Below are positions 5,427 to 14,888 of a DNA stretch of 64,000 bases, piece after piece (the stretch's first letter is position 1; each line of letters opens with the position of its first letter). The position numbers and the translations under genes were made by a program. The DNA is from a bacterium (GTDB lineage: Bacteria > Bacteroidota > Bacteroidia > B-17B0 > Aurantibacillaceae), in assembly GCA_029945625.1 (NCBI GenBank), contig JAQSCW010000029.1, positions 1 to 64,000 of the forward strand. Reading direction: 5' to 3'. The notes under the pieces were generated by a model. The model was given only the letters and a program-made list of their open reading frames with translations. It was not told the origin of the DNA and searched no databases.

Positions 5427-7196
5427 ATGAAAAATAATTATGTTGCCACCGTTGTTATGGTGTTGATGCTATTGGTGTCAGCCGTTTCAAAAGCCACGCA
5501 CAACCGCTCAGGAGAGATCTTGTACAAACGGTTGCCGCCATTTACCAATAGTAATTATACATACAGTATTTCTGTCGTAAAATATTTTGATGACGGCCCT
5601 AACATTGCCGACCGGTGTGCCGATACTATTTTTTTCGGGGATGGCAGCAAGGGTATAGCTCTGCGCAGCAATGGTGTGTCGGGTTCGTGTTGCGCCACCA
5701 GCTCTTGCGGGGTGATGATTTCTACTTACGCGGGCTACCGTGTGAAGATGAGTATCTATTCGGTTGTTCATACCTATCCGGGTCCGGGCAGTTATGTGAT
5801 TCGGTCTTCCGACCCAAATCGTACTTCCGGCATTACTAATATTCCAAACTCGGGAAGTACAGTATTCTACATAGAGTCTGTGATGAATCTTACTCCAAAT
5901 ATGGGTGAAAATTCGTCTCCGGTTTTAAGTCGCCCGCCAATTGACAGGGGACAAACAGGTCAGTGTTTTTTCCACAATGCGTGTGCCTATGATTTGGATG
6001 GTGACAGTTTATCCTATGAGCTCATAACGTGCAAGGATCAAAGTGGGCAAACCGTTCCGGGGTATTTTCTTCCGCCGGTTTCAACGGGGGGGAGCTTTTC
6101 ATTAGATGCGGTGACCGGACTTTTGACCTGGTGTGGTCCGCAGATTCAGGGCGTATTTCAAATTGCATTTTTGGTGAAAGAATTTAGAAAGTTTGGCTGT
6201 CCGGGAACCTACCAACAGTTGGGATATGTTGAGAGAGATATGGAAATGGTTATTGCGGCAGGTAGTAGCCCATTTGTATTTTCAAGCACTGGTTTTCAGG
6301 ATACCTGCATTGTGGCAGGGGCAGTGCTTTCTAAAACTCTTACCGCATCAATTAGTCCTGGTAGCACGATAGAAAAACGATTATACGGTTATATGATGGC
6401 CCCCGAAAATGCACCCACTGCGGTATTTAGTCCTACTCTCCTTGCATTGCAAAGCGGATTTCCGGCTGTTGTCAGCTGGACAACCTATTGCTCCTACGTT
6501 CAACGATTGCCACAACCTTTGTATGTGGCGTATACCAATCCAAACATTCCAATACCGATGACGTATTACCGTCAAATGCGAGTGAAAGTACTTCCGCCCT
6601 CCCCAAAAATTACCTCGGCACAAATTGCGCTCAGTAAAGTTACGCTGCAATGGCAGGCTCCTGCGTTGTGTGCAGCCAATATTAGCGGATACAATATTTA
6701 TAGAAAGTTTGGAACAAACAGTTGGAGTCATGCACCCTGCGAAACTGGAGCGCCTTCTTCTTCAGGTTTCTCTTTGATAGGTTCAACTTCTTCTTCGGTG
6801 ACTTCTTTTGTTGATAATGATCTTTGGACGATTCCGAATGGGAGTCAGGGTAATTATTTAGTAACCGCACTCATGAATAACTGTGCCGAAAGCTACGCTG
6901 ATTCTGCCAAAGTGGTAACTCTAATGGTGGGTTTAAAAGAAAATAAATTAGAAAACAGTGTGAAGGTCTTCCCAAATCCTTTCAGCAATTCTTTTGAGAT
7001 TCAAATTAAGGGCAGTGAATATTATGCAGTAGAAACGACCTTGTATTCACTCGATGGAAAATTACTTCAGGAGAAGGGATATCAGAATGTTCAAAACAGT
7101 ATTTTGATTGATGCCCGTGATTTGAGTCCGGGCGTGTATTTCCTCAAATTAAAAAGCAAAGACGAAACGGCGAATTTAAAATTGATCAAGGAGTAA
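5427..7196 (+). CDS. T9SS-secreted protein with fibronectin III-like domain
   Basis: A 589-residue protein. A signal peptide (about residues 1-23) is followed by THNRSGEILYKRL, an N-terminal block I know from large Bacteroidota adhesin-like proteins. The middle (about 30-390) is beta-rich with Cys-rich segments (SGSCCATSSCGV) and a CAYDLDGDSLSYEL motif of cadherin/PKD-like repeats. Residues 400-500 look like a fibronectin III module (ITSAQIALSKVTLQWQAP and ISGYNIYRK). The last about 75 residues form a T9SS type A sorting domain (VKVFPNPFSNSFEI, then GVYFLKLKSKD and a KLIKE end), so the protein should be exported across the outer membrane and attached or released. Ligand unknown. Confidence 0.85.
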   Translation: MKNNYVATVVMVLMLLVSAVSKATHNRSGEILYKRLPPFTNSNYTYSISVVKYFDDGPNIADRCADTIFFGDGSKGIALRSNGVSGSCCATSSCGVMISTYAGYRVKMSIYSVVHTYPGPGSYVIRSSDPNRTSGITNIPNSGSTVFYIESVMNLTPNMGENSSPVLSRPPIDRGQTGQCFFHNACAYDLDGDSLSYELITCKDQSGQTVPGYFLPPVSTGGSFSLDAVTGLLTWCGPQIQGVFQIAFLVKEFRKFGCPGTYQQLGYVERDMEMVIAAGSSPFVFSSTGFQDTCIVAGAVLSKTLTASISPGSTIEKRLYGYMMAPENAPTAVFSPTLLALQSGFPAVVSWTTYCSYVQRLPQPLYVAYTNPNIPIPMTYYRQMRVKVLPPSPKITSAQIALSKVTLQWQAPALCAANISGYNIYRKFGTNSWSHAPCETGAPSSSGFSLIGSTSSSVTSFVDNDLWTIPNGSQGNYLVTALMNNCAESYADSAKVVTLMVGLKENKLENSVKVFPNPFSNSFEIQIKGSEYYAVETTLYSLDGKLLQEKGYQNVQNSILIDARDLSPGVYFLKLKSKDETANLKLIKE

Positions 7197-7289
7197 GATC
7201 GACAAAACGTTTTGGATGTGATATTTAGGTAGCAGAAAAGGGTTTATTCTTAAACGGAAAATGAAGTGTGTGCGTCAAAGTACTCGTCT

Positions 7290-7820
7290 TCAAAATTGAA
7301 GGCTCAGACCGGGAAAAAACGTTTTAAAGTCGTTTGTAAAAATAAGGTCTTCTGTAATGGTGACGTGCTTGAATTTGGTGACAAAATATAATTTTGCCGT
7401 ATTCCCAAAAAAGTAGTCGCCGCTCCTCCCTACAAGATAACCCAATCCAAGGCCGTACCATATATTTTCACCATCAACCACATCGAAGAAACCTTTGAGC
7501 AAGAATTCAGCATTTACAAACGTGTTGATATAGGTGTGGTAGTCTTTGCTGTTATCGGCTTTTAGTGTTTGTTCAAAGAAAAAATAGGAATCGGCATTTA
7601 GTCCCGCTTGCCATTTTTCGGCATGGCTAAAACAAAAGCCATAGTGAAAACTCGGACTGAGTGTATACCGTATGAGGCTGGCGCCTACACCCACATTGAA
7701 TAATATTCGATCACACTTTTTAAGGGAATCGGGTGGGGAGGTTTTGCTGCTGTCGGCTTTTTGTCCACATAACATGGAACAGGCGAGCAGAAATGAAAGT
7801 AATAATGGGGTGGTTTTCAT
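7290..7820 (-). CDS. small outer-membrane beta-barrel-like protein
   Basis: A 176-residue protein with a signal peptide (MKTTPLLLSFLLACSMLCGQ). A short charged linker with KADSSKTSPPDSLKK follows, then a strand-rich, aromatic-rich region ending in TFFPGLSLQF. A terminal Phe preceded by alternating hydrophobics is the classic outer-membrane insertion signal. It probably forms an 8-strand barrel; no family name is recognised. It stands alone, convergent with the T9SS gene to the left. Confidence 0.65.
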   Translation of the reverse strand: MKTTPLLLSFLLACSMLCGQKADSSKTSPPDSLKKCDRILFNVGVGASLIRYTLSPSFHYGFCFSHAEKWQAGLNADSYFFFEQTLKADNSKDYHTYINTFVNAEFLLKGFFDVVDGENIWYGLGLGYLVGRSGDYFFGNTAKLYFVTKFKHVTITEDLIFTNDFKTFFPGLSLQF

Positions 7821-7911
7821 AGCGTTATATTTTGAGTAGAATTAAACTAGAAAAATGTTCATATAAATTCTCTAAAAAAACATCACTCAGGGATGGTCTC
7901 TGTCTCCGCAA

Positions 7912-8403
7912 CTACTCAGCTACCGGCGGGGTGTGTGCCTCAAGCAGACAAGGATAGCTCCAGGCGCAGGGCACCACAATTTCATTCACCACTACCACGG
8001 TAACGTTACCATTTGTTACAGTAAGTTCCAAAGCTACTTTTCCCCATTCTGACTTTAAACAGGTTTTATCAAAATGTGAAAGTGATTCGCCGTTGGGAGA
8101 ACTCTTAGAATGGCGCCAGCCTTCTTTCACTTTATAATTTCCGTCTTTCAGTTTTATCTGAAATATGCCTAGGGCATCAGTTTTTACTTTGCAGGCTTTC
8201 CCCTTTGAGGGAATGATTACCAGAGAACGATTGGCATAAGGCTTAGGTTTTTGAATTTCAGCTAAAAGTTCATCACTTGGGCGCGCGCCGGCACAATAAC
8301 TCTCGTGGTAGCTTACTTCAACACGTAGCGACTTATTTTGCGCGTAACCCGAAAAGCACGCGAATAAAAACAGAACAATAAAATTCTTCATAACACCTTG
8401 CAT
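7912..8403 (-). CDS. secreted protein with carboxypeptidase-regulatory-like fold, unknown role
   Basis: A 163-residue protein. An initial MQGV extends a good signal peptide (MKNFIVLFLFACFSGYAQ), so the true start may be the Met at residue 5. The mature part has YCAGARPSDELLAEI near the N-terminus, then KVKTDALGIFQIKLKDGNYK (about residues 72-91), the look of a small transthyretin-like or CarboxypepD-regulatory beta-sandwich. Cys pairs (YHESYCAG, KGKACK, FDKTCLKSE, VPCAWSYPC) suggest disulfides. This pattern is common in unnamed Bacteroidota periplasmic proteins. Role unknown. Confidence 0.65.
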   Translation of the reverse strand: MQGVMKNFIVLFLFACFSGYAQNKSLRVEVSYHESYCAGARPSDELLAEIQKPKPYANRSLVIIPSKGKACKVKTDALGIFQIKLKDGNYKVKEGWRHSKSSPNGESLSHFDKTCLKSEWGKVALELTVTNGNVTVVVVNEIVVPCAWSYPCLLEAHTPPVAE

Positions 8404-8448
8404 ACCTCAAATATAAGTATTTCGCCTAAACAGCGTTAATTCGTTGAA

Positions 8449-8456
8449 TAAATTTG
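8449..8456 (+). promoter_or_regulatory. -7 element TAAATTTG upstream of first propeller gene
   Basis: The sequence TAAATTTG fits the Bacteroidota -7 consensus TAnnTTTG and lies about 30 bp before the ATG at 8485. No convincing TTG is seen at the proper -33 distance, so this is a half-site call. Confidence 0.35.
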
Positions 8457-8484
8457 GTATTTTCACTAATTCTAAACTTAAAAA

Positions 8485-11400
8485 ATGAAAATGAGATTCA
8501 TACTTGTTACACTGCTTATGATGACTCAGCTTATAACTTATGCACAAACATGGGTGGAGCTGGCTAATACTCCCGGCGTAAATTTTTACGAGATTCAAAA
8601 ACAATTTAATGCATTTTATAAAGACCAGGATCTGAGTCAAAAAAGCATTGGGTACAAGGCTTTTAAACGTTGGGAATATTTTGTTGAGCAACGGGTTTAT
8701 CCAAGCGGTAATATTTCTTTAATCAGCGAAGGACCTAAAAATTACCAAACGTTTCTCAAAGAATATTCGGCCACTCAGGCAGCGGCAAAAGGTTATTCGG
8801 GTGCCTCGGTGAATTCGGCTACCTGGATTCCGGTGGGTCCCTTCGGAGCTCCCACAGGATCGCTTGGCACACCAACGGGTTCGGGTCGCGATAATTTTAT
8901 TTGTTTTCAACCGGGCAATAATTCCATTTTATATGCCGGCTCGGCAGGTGGAAGTTTGTGGAAATCTATAAATGGAGGCACCAGCTGGAGCAGCATTACC
9001 GAGGCCATTCCTACGCCCGGCTGTTCTGACTTGCTTATTGACCCCACCAATGCCAATATTATGTATTTGGCAAGTGGAAGTGGAGACGATCAAATGGCGG
9101 CTTATCCGGTGGTGTCGGATGGCATCTATAAAACCACCGATGGTGGCCTCACCTGGCTGCCCACCGGGTTAACGTTCAGTTTATCACAAAGCCGATTCAT
9201 TCATAAATTAGCCTTTGACCCCACGAACTCTCAGATTTTATTTGCGGCTACCAATTCGGGCATTTACAGAAGTACAAACAGCGGAACTACTTGGACGGCT
9301 GTGAGCAGCGTGAGTTGCTGGGATTTAAAATTTCATCCCACCAATCCCAATATTGTGTATGCTTGCGGTAGTGCTCTTTTTAGATCCACCAATGCGGGAA
9401 GCAGTTTTACAATTGTATCTTCTGGCATTCCTACTTCCGGAGCTTACCGCATGGCCCTTGCGGTGGCGCCGATTAGCCCATCAAATTTGTACGTGCTGGC
9501 TTGCAAAAGTTCAGACTGGCAGTTTATGGGTGTTTATACGTCTACAAACGATGGTCTTAATTTTACCACTGCATCAACAAGTCCAAATATTTTGGGAAAT
9601 TCCTGTGGTGGCGGATCTACGGGAACCGGCCAAGGTTGGTACGATTTGGCTATTGCGGCTTCACCAACGAACGCCAACGAAATTGTGGTGGGTGGGGTAA
9701 ATGTATTTCGTTCTACCAACGGAGGCGTTAACTGGAATGTAATAGGTTGTTGGAACAATACGCCATGGGTGCATGCCGATGTACATGATCTCAAATATAA
9801 CTCTAACGGTAATCTCTATGTTGCCTGCGATGGGGGAGTGTTTTCATATACCGGCAGCAGCTGGACCAATATAAACGGACAACGTAACATAGCACAACAA
9901 TATAAGATCGGACTTTCTTCGTTAACTCCTAATCTTTGGATCACAGGGCATCAGGATAATGGCACGAGTGTAAAGAATAACACTACATATACCTACCGTT
10001 TGGGAGGTGATGGGATGGATTGTTTTATTGACAGAACCAATGATCTCATGATGTTTGGATCTTCTCAAAATGGCGGATTAAGAAGGTCCACCAACGGGGG
10101 AGCAAGCTGGGGGAATGCCACCACAGGCTTAACAGGAACCGGAGGATGGGTGACACCCTGGAAACAAGATCCGGTGGCGGCGAATACTATTTACTGTGGA
10201 TACAACCAATTGTTTAAATCAACTACCGGGGGAACAAGTTGGACACAAATGGGAACGACGGGTGGTGGCGGCAATGTGATCGAATTTGCGGTGGCCCCCT
10301 CTAACAATCAGGTAATTTATGTGGTTTACTCCGGCTTCATTCGTAAAACGAGTAATGGGGGTCTTACCTGGACGAATGCTACGCCAACCGGAATTGGTGG
10401 ATCGCTCACCTTCATTACTATTGATCCGAGCGATGCCAATACTGCCTGGGTAACGGTTAGCGGATATACGGCAGGGAACAAAATCTTTCAAACTGTTGAT
10501 GGCGGAACTACCTGGATGAATGTGAGTGCAAATCTTCCTAATCTTCCGGCAAATTGTTCGGTGTATGAACCCGGCTCAAACGACCGAATCTATGTGGGGA
10601 TGGATATAGGCGTGTACTACAAAGATAATTCATCTGCTACCTGGACTTTATATAATGCCGGCTTGCCAAATGTGGCCATAATGGATATGGAAATGTCGCC
10701 GGCCGCACCGGGTAAACTGTTTGCAGCAACCTATGGACGTGGCGTGTATGAAGCCGACGCCTTTCTGGTAACAGCCGCTCCCATATGTGACTTTACCGTT
10801 TTTGGAGGAGTATGTGTGGGTAAAAACAATGTGCTGGTAGATAACTCAAGCAATAATCCAACCGGCTGGACCTGGAGCATCTCGCCTTCTGCGGGTGTTA
10901 CCATAAATACACAGAGCGTAAATAATCCAACTGTTACTTTTTCCGCAGCGGGGATTTATACCGTGTCGCTTATCTCCTCCAATAATTTTGGAATTGGAGC
11001 TATAAAAACGCAAACTATTACGGTGTCTCTGATGCCCATATTGGTGGTATCGGCAAATAGTCCCACTGTGTGCTGGCAGGAACCATTTACACTCTCGGCA
11101 AGCGGAGCAAATACGTATACCTGGAGTAATGGCGGTGGCAATGCTTCAGCAGCCACTTATACAGCACCGGGATTTAACTGGACGTATACTTTAACGGGGG
11201 CAAATGGTGCATGTTTCGCCAAACAAACTATTTCAGTAACAGTAACAAATTGCACGGGAATAAGTGATTTGCGTTCCGATAAATACACGTTTAAAGTTTA
11301 TCCAAATCCGGCCACTGATAAATTAAATATCCAATGTGGCATGGTGGGAGGAGTTAGTTTGGTGATCACAGATGTGTCGGGAAAAATTATACGTGAGCAG

Positions 11401-11529
11401 AATTTACTATTTAAGAAAGAGAACGAGGACATACAACTTAACATTTCAAATCTCTTAAAAGGGGTGTATTTTGTGAAGATCACGCAACCACAAGGAGAAA
11501 CACAAAGTATAAAGTTTGTGAAAGAATAG
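8485..11529 (+). CDS. T9SS-secreted BNR/VPS10-type beta-propeller protein, paralogue 1
   Basis: A 1014-residue protein. Signal peptide about 1-21; N-terminal conserved segment with NFYEIQKQFNAFYKD and FKRWEYF (about 30-75). A long array of BNR/VPS10-like repeats follows from about 120 to 770, recognised by recurring S-TNGG-TW and D-PTN--I-YA motifs (for example SINGGTSWSS, STNSGTTWTA). A PKD-like domain is near 780-870 (NPTVTFSAAGIYTVSLISSN), then an Ig-like stretch, and a T9SS type A sorting domain from about 940 (FKVYPNPATDKLNI to KFVKE). Such propellers bind or process glycans or proteins; no sialidase catalytic set is evident, so an enzymatic role is not supported. It is the first of three tandem paralogues. 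Confidence 0.87.
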   Translation: MKMRFILVTLLMMTQLITYAQTWVELANTPGVNFYEIQKQFNAFYKDQDLSQKSIGYKAFKRWEYFVEQRVYPSGNISLISEGPKNYQTFLKEYSATQAAAKGYSGASVNSATWIPVGPFGAPTGSLGTPTGSGRDNFICFQPGNNSILYAGSAGGSLWKSINGGTSWSSITEAIPTPGCSDLLIDPTNANIMYLASGSGDDQMAAYPVVSDGIYKTTDGGLTWLPTGLTFSLSQSRFIHKLAFDPTNSQILFAATNSGIYRSTNSGTTWTAVSSVSCWDLKFHPTNPNIVYACGSALFRSTNAGSSFTIVSSGIPTSGAYRMALAVAPISPSNLYVLACKSSDWQFMGVYTSTNDGLNFTTASTSPNILGNSCGGGSTGTGQGWYDLAIAASPTNANEIVVGGVNVFRSTNGGVNWNVIGCWNNTPWVHADVHDLKYNSNGNLYVACDGGVFSYTGSSWTNINGQRNIAQQYKIGLSSLTPNLWITGHQDNGTSVKNNTTYTYRLGGDGMDCFIDRTNDLMMFGSSQNGGLRRSTNGGASWGNATTGLTGTGGWVTPWKQDPVAANTIYCGYNQLFKSTTGGTSWTQMGTTGGGGNVIEFAVAPSNNQVIYVVYSGFIRKTSNGGLTWTNATPTGIGGSLTFITIDPSDANTAWVTVSGYTAGNKIFQTVDGGTTWMNVSANLPNLPANCSVYEPGSNDRIYVGMDIGVYYKDNSSATWTLYNAGLPNVAIMDMEMSPAAPGKLFAATYGRGVYEADAFLVTAAPICDFTVFGGVCVGKNNVLVDNSSNNPTGWTWSISPSAGVTINTQSVNNPTVTFSAAGIYTVSLISSNNFGIGAIKTQTITVSLMPILVVSANSPTVCWQEPFTLSASGANTYTWSNGGGNASAATYTAPGFNWTYTLTGANGACFAKQTISVTVTNCTGISDLRSDKYTFKVYPNPATDKLNIQCGMVGGVSLVITDVSGKIIREQNLLFKKENEDIQLNISNLLKGVYFVKITQPQGETQSIKFVKE

Positions 11530-11677
11530 ACTGCTCAATTAACACAGATCTTCCTATTCTCATCGCAGAACCCTTCTGTGAGGGACTCAGATAAGTATGT
11601 ACAAGAAAAAGTCCGCGGAAATTTCAGGATTCTATTCTGCCAAATTTCGTATATTTACTATTCTTATTTAGTTTACT

Positions 11678-14600
11678 ATGAAAAAATTTAGCGCAATCAC
11701 TCTCCTTATGATGTTGGTGAACCTTGGATATTCACAATCGTGGATAGAAGTGGCCAATAATCCCAAATCTAATTTTTACGACATTCAACGGGAATTCTAT
11801 AACTATTTTAAAGACAAGGACATTACGCAGAAAAGTAATGGTTATAAACCCTTCAAACGCTGGGAATATATTGTGGGACCAAGGGTGTGGCCAAGCGGCG
11901 ATATTTCCTTATTAAGTCAGGGACCAAAAAATTTTCAAACATTTTTGAAGGAAAATGAAAGCGCTCAGCAAAGTGATAAAAATTATTCTAGCAGTTCGGT
12001 AAATTCAACTACCTGGGTGCCCGTAGGGCCGATGGGAGCACCAAGCGGCTTAGTTGGCGGATTTCCAAGAAAAGCCGGACGGGATAATTTTATCACCTTT
12101 CAACCCGGCAGCTCATCCATTATTTACGCCGGATCTGCCGGAGGAAGTTTATGGAAGACCACTAACGGAGGAACTACCTGGAGCACCATCACCGATAATA
12201 TTCCGGTGGCAGCTTGTTCTGATTTAATTATTGATCCCAATAATACAAACATTATGTTTCTGGCTACCGGCGGAGGAGACGACCAAATGTCGGCCTACCC
12301 CATGCGCTCGGACGGGGTTTACAAAACTACTGATGGAGGATTAACCTGGGCTCAAACAGGATTAGCATTTAGCGTGTCGCAAGGTAGGTTTATTCATAAG
12401 TTGGCTTTTGATCCAACAAATTCTCAAATTATTTTTGCCGCCACCAATGTGGGTATTTACAAAACTATTAATGGGGGTACCTCATGGACCTCTGTGAGCA
12501 CAGTAAGTTGCTGGGATTTAAAATTTCATCCCACTAACCCCACTATTGTTTATGCGGCAGGTTCGGCTTTTTACCGCTCAACTAATGCCGGCAACAGTTT
12601 TACAGTAGTATCCAACGGCATTCCCACCGGCAGCGCCTACCGCATGGCCATTGCGGTTACACCCACAAACCCTTCGTATGTGTATGTGCTGGGCTGTAAA
12701 AATACTGATTTCCAGTTTCTGGGTTTATATTCTTCCACCAATGACGGCGCTAATTTCACTACTGCTTCCACCTCGCCAAATGTTATCGGAAATTCCTGCC
12801 TCGGTGGTTCTACCGGAGCCGGAACGGGTTGGTATAATTTATCGATTGCTGCTTCACCTATTACGCCCAATGAAATTGTGGTGGGAGGCGTTAATGTGTG
12901 GCGTTCCACCTCAGGAGGGGCAACCTGGAATAATGTAGGCTGCTGGATCGGCAATACAACACCGCCGTATATTCATGCCGACATTCACGAGCTGGAATAC
13001 ACTACTAGCGGTACTTTGTTTGCCGCATGTGATGGAGGTGTATTCAGCTGGAACGGAACAGCGTGGACAGATCTTACCGGTTCACGTAATATCGCCCAAA
13101 TGTATAAGATCGGACTGTCGGCCCTCACCCCAAGCGTGTGGATTACCGGACATCAGGACAATGGAACCAATATTAAGAACGGGGCCGCTTATGTTGCCAG
13201 TTTAGATGGCGATGGCATGGACTGTTTTATTGACCGTACTAATAATAACAACATGTTTGGCGAGCAGTATAATGGAAGCTTGAAGCGTTCCAGCAATGGT
13301 GGTGTAAGTTGGGGAGCAATTACTTCAGGTATTACCGGTGCGGGTGCCTGGGTTACGCCATGGAAACAAGATCCGGTGATTGCAAGCAATTTGTATTGCG
13401 GCTTTAATCAACTATTTCAGTCTACCAATTTGGGAAATTTTTGGACACAATTAGGAACCACAGGGGGATCGGGCTCGATTGTTGAGTTTGCCGTAGCACC
13501 TTCAAACAATCAGGTAATTTATGTTCTTTACGGTGGTTCCATTAAAAGAACTGTTGACGGTGGTGTTACCTGGTCAAACGTGGGGCCCAATCCATTGGTG
13601 GCAAGTCCTACTTTTATCACCATCGATCCCAGCGACCCTAATACCGCGTGGGTAACATTAAGTGGTTATAGCGCAGGAAACAAAGTGTTTCAAACCATCA
13701 ACGGCGGGGCAAGCTGGATGAATATTAGTGCCAACCTTCCAAATTTACCTGCAAATTGTTCTGTGTACGAACTCGGCTCAAATGACCGCATCTATATAGG
13801 GATGGATATTGGAATTTATTATAAAGATAATTCATCTTCTACCTGGACTTTATACAATACGGGTTTGCCCAATGTAGTAGTAATGGATATGGAAATGACA
13901 CCGGCTTTACCCGGTCAGCTTTTTGCCGCAACGTATGGCAGAGGAGTTTATCAGGCTGATGTTGTACCTGTGAGTACCGCTCCGGTGGCGGGCTTTACTG
14001 TTTATGGAAGTTTATGTGTTGGCACCGACAGAGTATTTGTAGATAATTCAAGTAATAACCCCAGCAGTTGGAGCTGGACAATTACTCCCAATACGGGAGT
14101 GAACATTAGTTCAACGAGTGTGAATAATCCAACCGTTTCATTTACTAACCCCGGAACTTACACGGTGTCGCTTGTTTCGGGAAATAATTTTGGTACCAGC
14201 GCTGTAACTACACAAACCATTTTGGTTGGTATTACTCCAACTCTTGTGCTGTCGCCGTTAAACCCAACCGTGTGTATTCAGGAGCCCTTTACACTCAACG
14301 CCAGCGGAGCTACCACGTATACCTGGAGCGATGGCGGGGGTAATACAGCAAGTGCCACTTTTACAGCACCTCCTTATAACTGGAGTTATTTTGTTACCGG
14401 AGCCAATGGGGCTTGCGTTTCGAAAGACACCATCAATATTAAAGTGATAAATTGTGTGGGAATAAAAGAAATTAAGAATCTGAATTCTAAATTCAGTATT
14501 TATCCCAATCCAACAAATGATAAACTAAATATTGCGAGCGCAGGCGCAAATAATGTGGTGATGGTGATCGCCGATGTGAGCGGCAAAGTGCTGCAAGAAC

Positions 14601-14731
14601 AGCATGTCAATTTCAAAAAGGAAAAGAATGAGTTTCAGTTGAACACCTCCTCGTTGCCCAAGGGCGTTTATTTTTTGAAGATCACGGAAGAGCAGGGAGA
14701 AACTCAGATCATTAAGTTTGTGAAGGAATAA
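11678..14731 (+). CDS. T9SS-secreted BNR/VPS10-type beta-propeller protein, paralogue 2
   Basis: A 1017-residue protein, collinear with the gene at 8485 throughout. It has a signal peptide, a KSNFYDIQREFYNYFKDKD segment, FKRWEY, the same BNR/VPS10 repeats, the WITGHQDNGT motif mid-protein (about residue 490), a PKD-like module, and a T9SS domain (FSIYPNPTNDKLNI to KFVKE). The two proteins share most residues, including the CWDLKFHPTNP block, so they arose by recent duplication. It adds an N-terminal FPRKAGRDNFI segment that paralogue 3 also has but paralogue 1 lacks. The intergenic gap is 148 bp. Probable cell-surface or secreted binding protein; substrate unknown. Confidence 0.87.
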   Translation: MKKFSAITLLMMLVNLGYSQSWIEVANNPKSNFYDIQREFYNYFKDKDITQKSNGYKPFKRWEYIVGPRVWPSGDISLLSQGPKNFQTFLKENESAQQSDKNYSSSSVNSTTWVPVGPMGAPSGLVGGFPRKAGRDNFITFQPGSSSIIYAGSAGGSLWKTTNGGTTWSTITDNIPVAACSDLIIDPNNTNIMFLATGGGDDQMSAYPMRSDGVYKTTDGGLTWAQTGLAFSVSQGRFIHKLAFDPTNSQIIFAATNVGIYKTINGGTSWTSVSTVSCWDLKFHPTNPTIVYAAGSAFYRSTNAGNSFTVVSNGIPTGSAYRMAIAVTPTNPSYVYVLGCKNTDFQFLGLYSSTNDGANFTTASTSPNVIGNSCLGGSTGAGTGWYNLSIAASPITPNEIVVGGVNVWRSTSGGATWNNVGCWIGNTTPPYIHADIHELEYTTSGTLFAACDGGVFSWNGTAWTDLTGSRNIAQMYKIGLSALTPSVWITGHQDNGTNIKNGAAYVASLDGDGMDCFIDRTNNNNMFGEQYNGSLKRSSNGGVSWGAITSGITGAGAWVTPWKQDPVIASNLYCGFNQLFQSTNLGNFWTQLGTTGGSGSIVEFAVAPSNNQVIYVLYGGSIKRTVDGGVTWSNVGPNPLVASPTFITIDPSDPNTAWVTLSGYSAGNKVFQTINGGASWMNISANLPNLPANCSVYELGSNDRIYIGMDIGIYYKDNSSSTWTLYNTGLPNVVVMDMEMTPALPGQLFAATYGRGVYQADVVPVSTAPVAGFTVYGSLCVGTDRVFVDNSSNNPSSWSWTITPNTGVNISSTSVNNPTVSFTNPGTYTVSLVSGNNFGTSAVTTQTILVGITPTLVLSPLNPTVCIQEPFTLNASGATTYTWSDGGGNTASATFTAPPYNWSYFVTGANGACVSKDTINIKVINCVGIKEIKNLNSKFSIYPNPTNDKLNIASAGANNVVMVIADVSGKVLQEQHVNFKKEKNEFQLNTSSLPKGVYFLKITEEQGETQIIKFVKE

Positions 14732-14753
14732 ATTTTATTTTTCTTAATTCAAG

Positions 14754-14783
14754 AAGGCCGGACGTTTGATTCGGCCTTTTTTG
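14754..14783 (+). terminator. rho-independent terminator after paralogue 2
   Basis: Stem AAGGCCG / CGGCCTT with an 11-base loop followed by a T-rich tract, 22 bp after the stop of the gene at 11678. It separates the second and third paralogue transcripts. Confidence 0.85.
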
Positions 14784-14888
14784 TTTTTGTTAGAGTTTCA
14801 ATATGCACCCTGAATGGAGGCGGGTTGATTTTGGTCATTGCACGGCAAACAATTATTCCTTAACTTTAGTGTAATTAATATACATCAC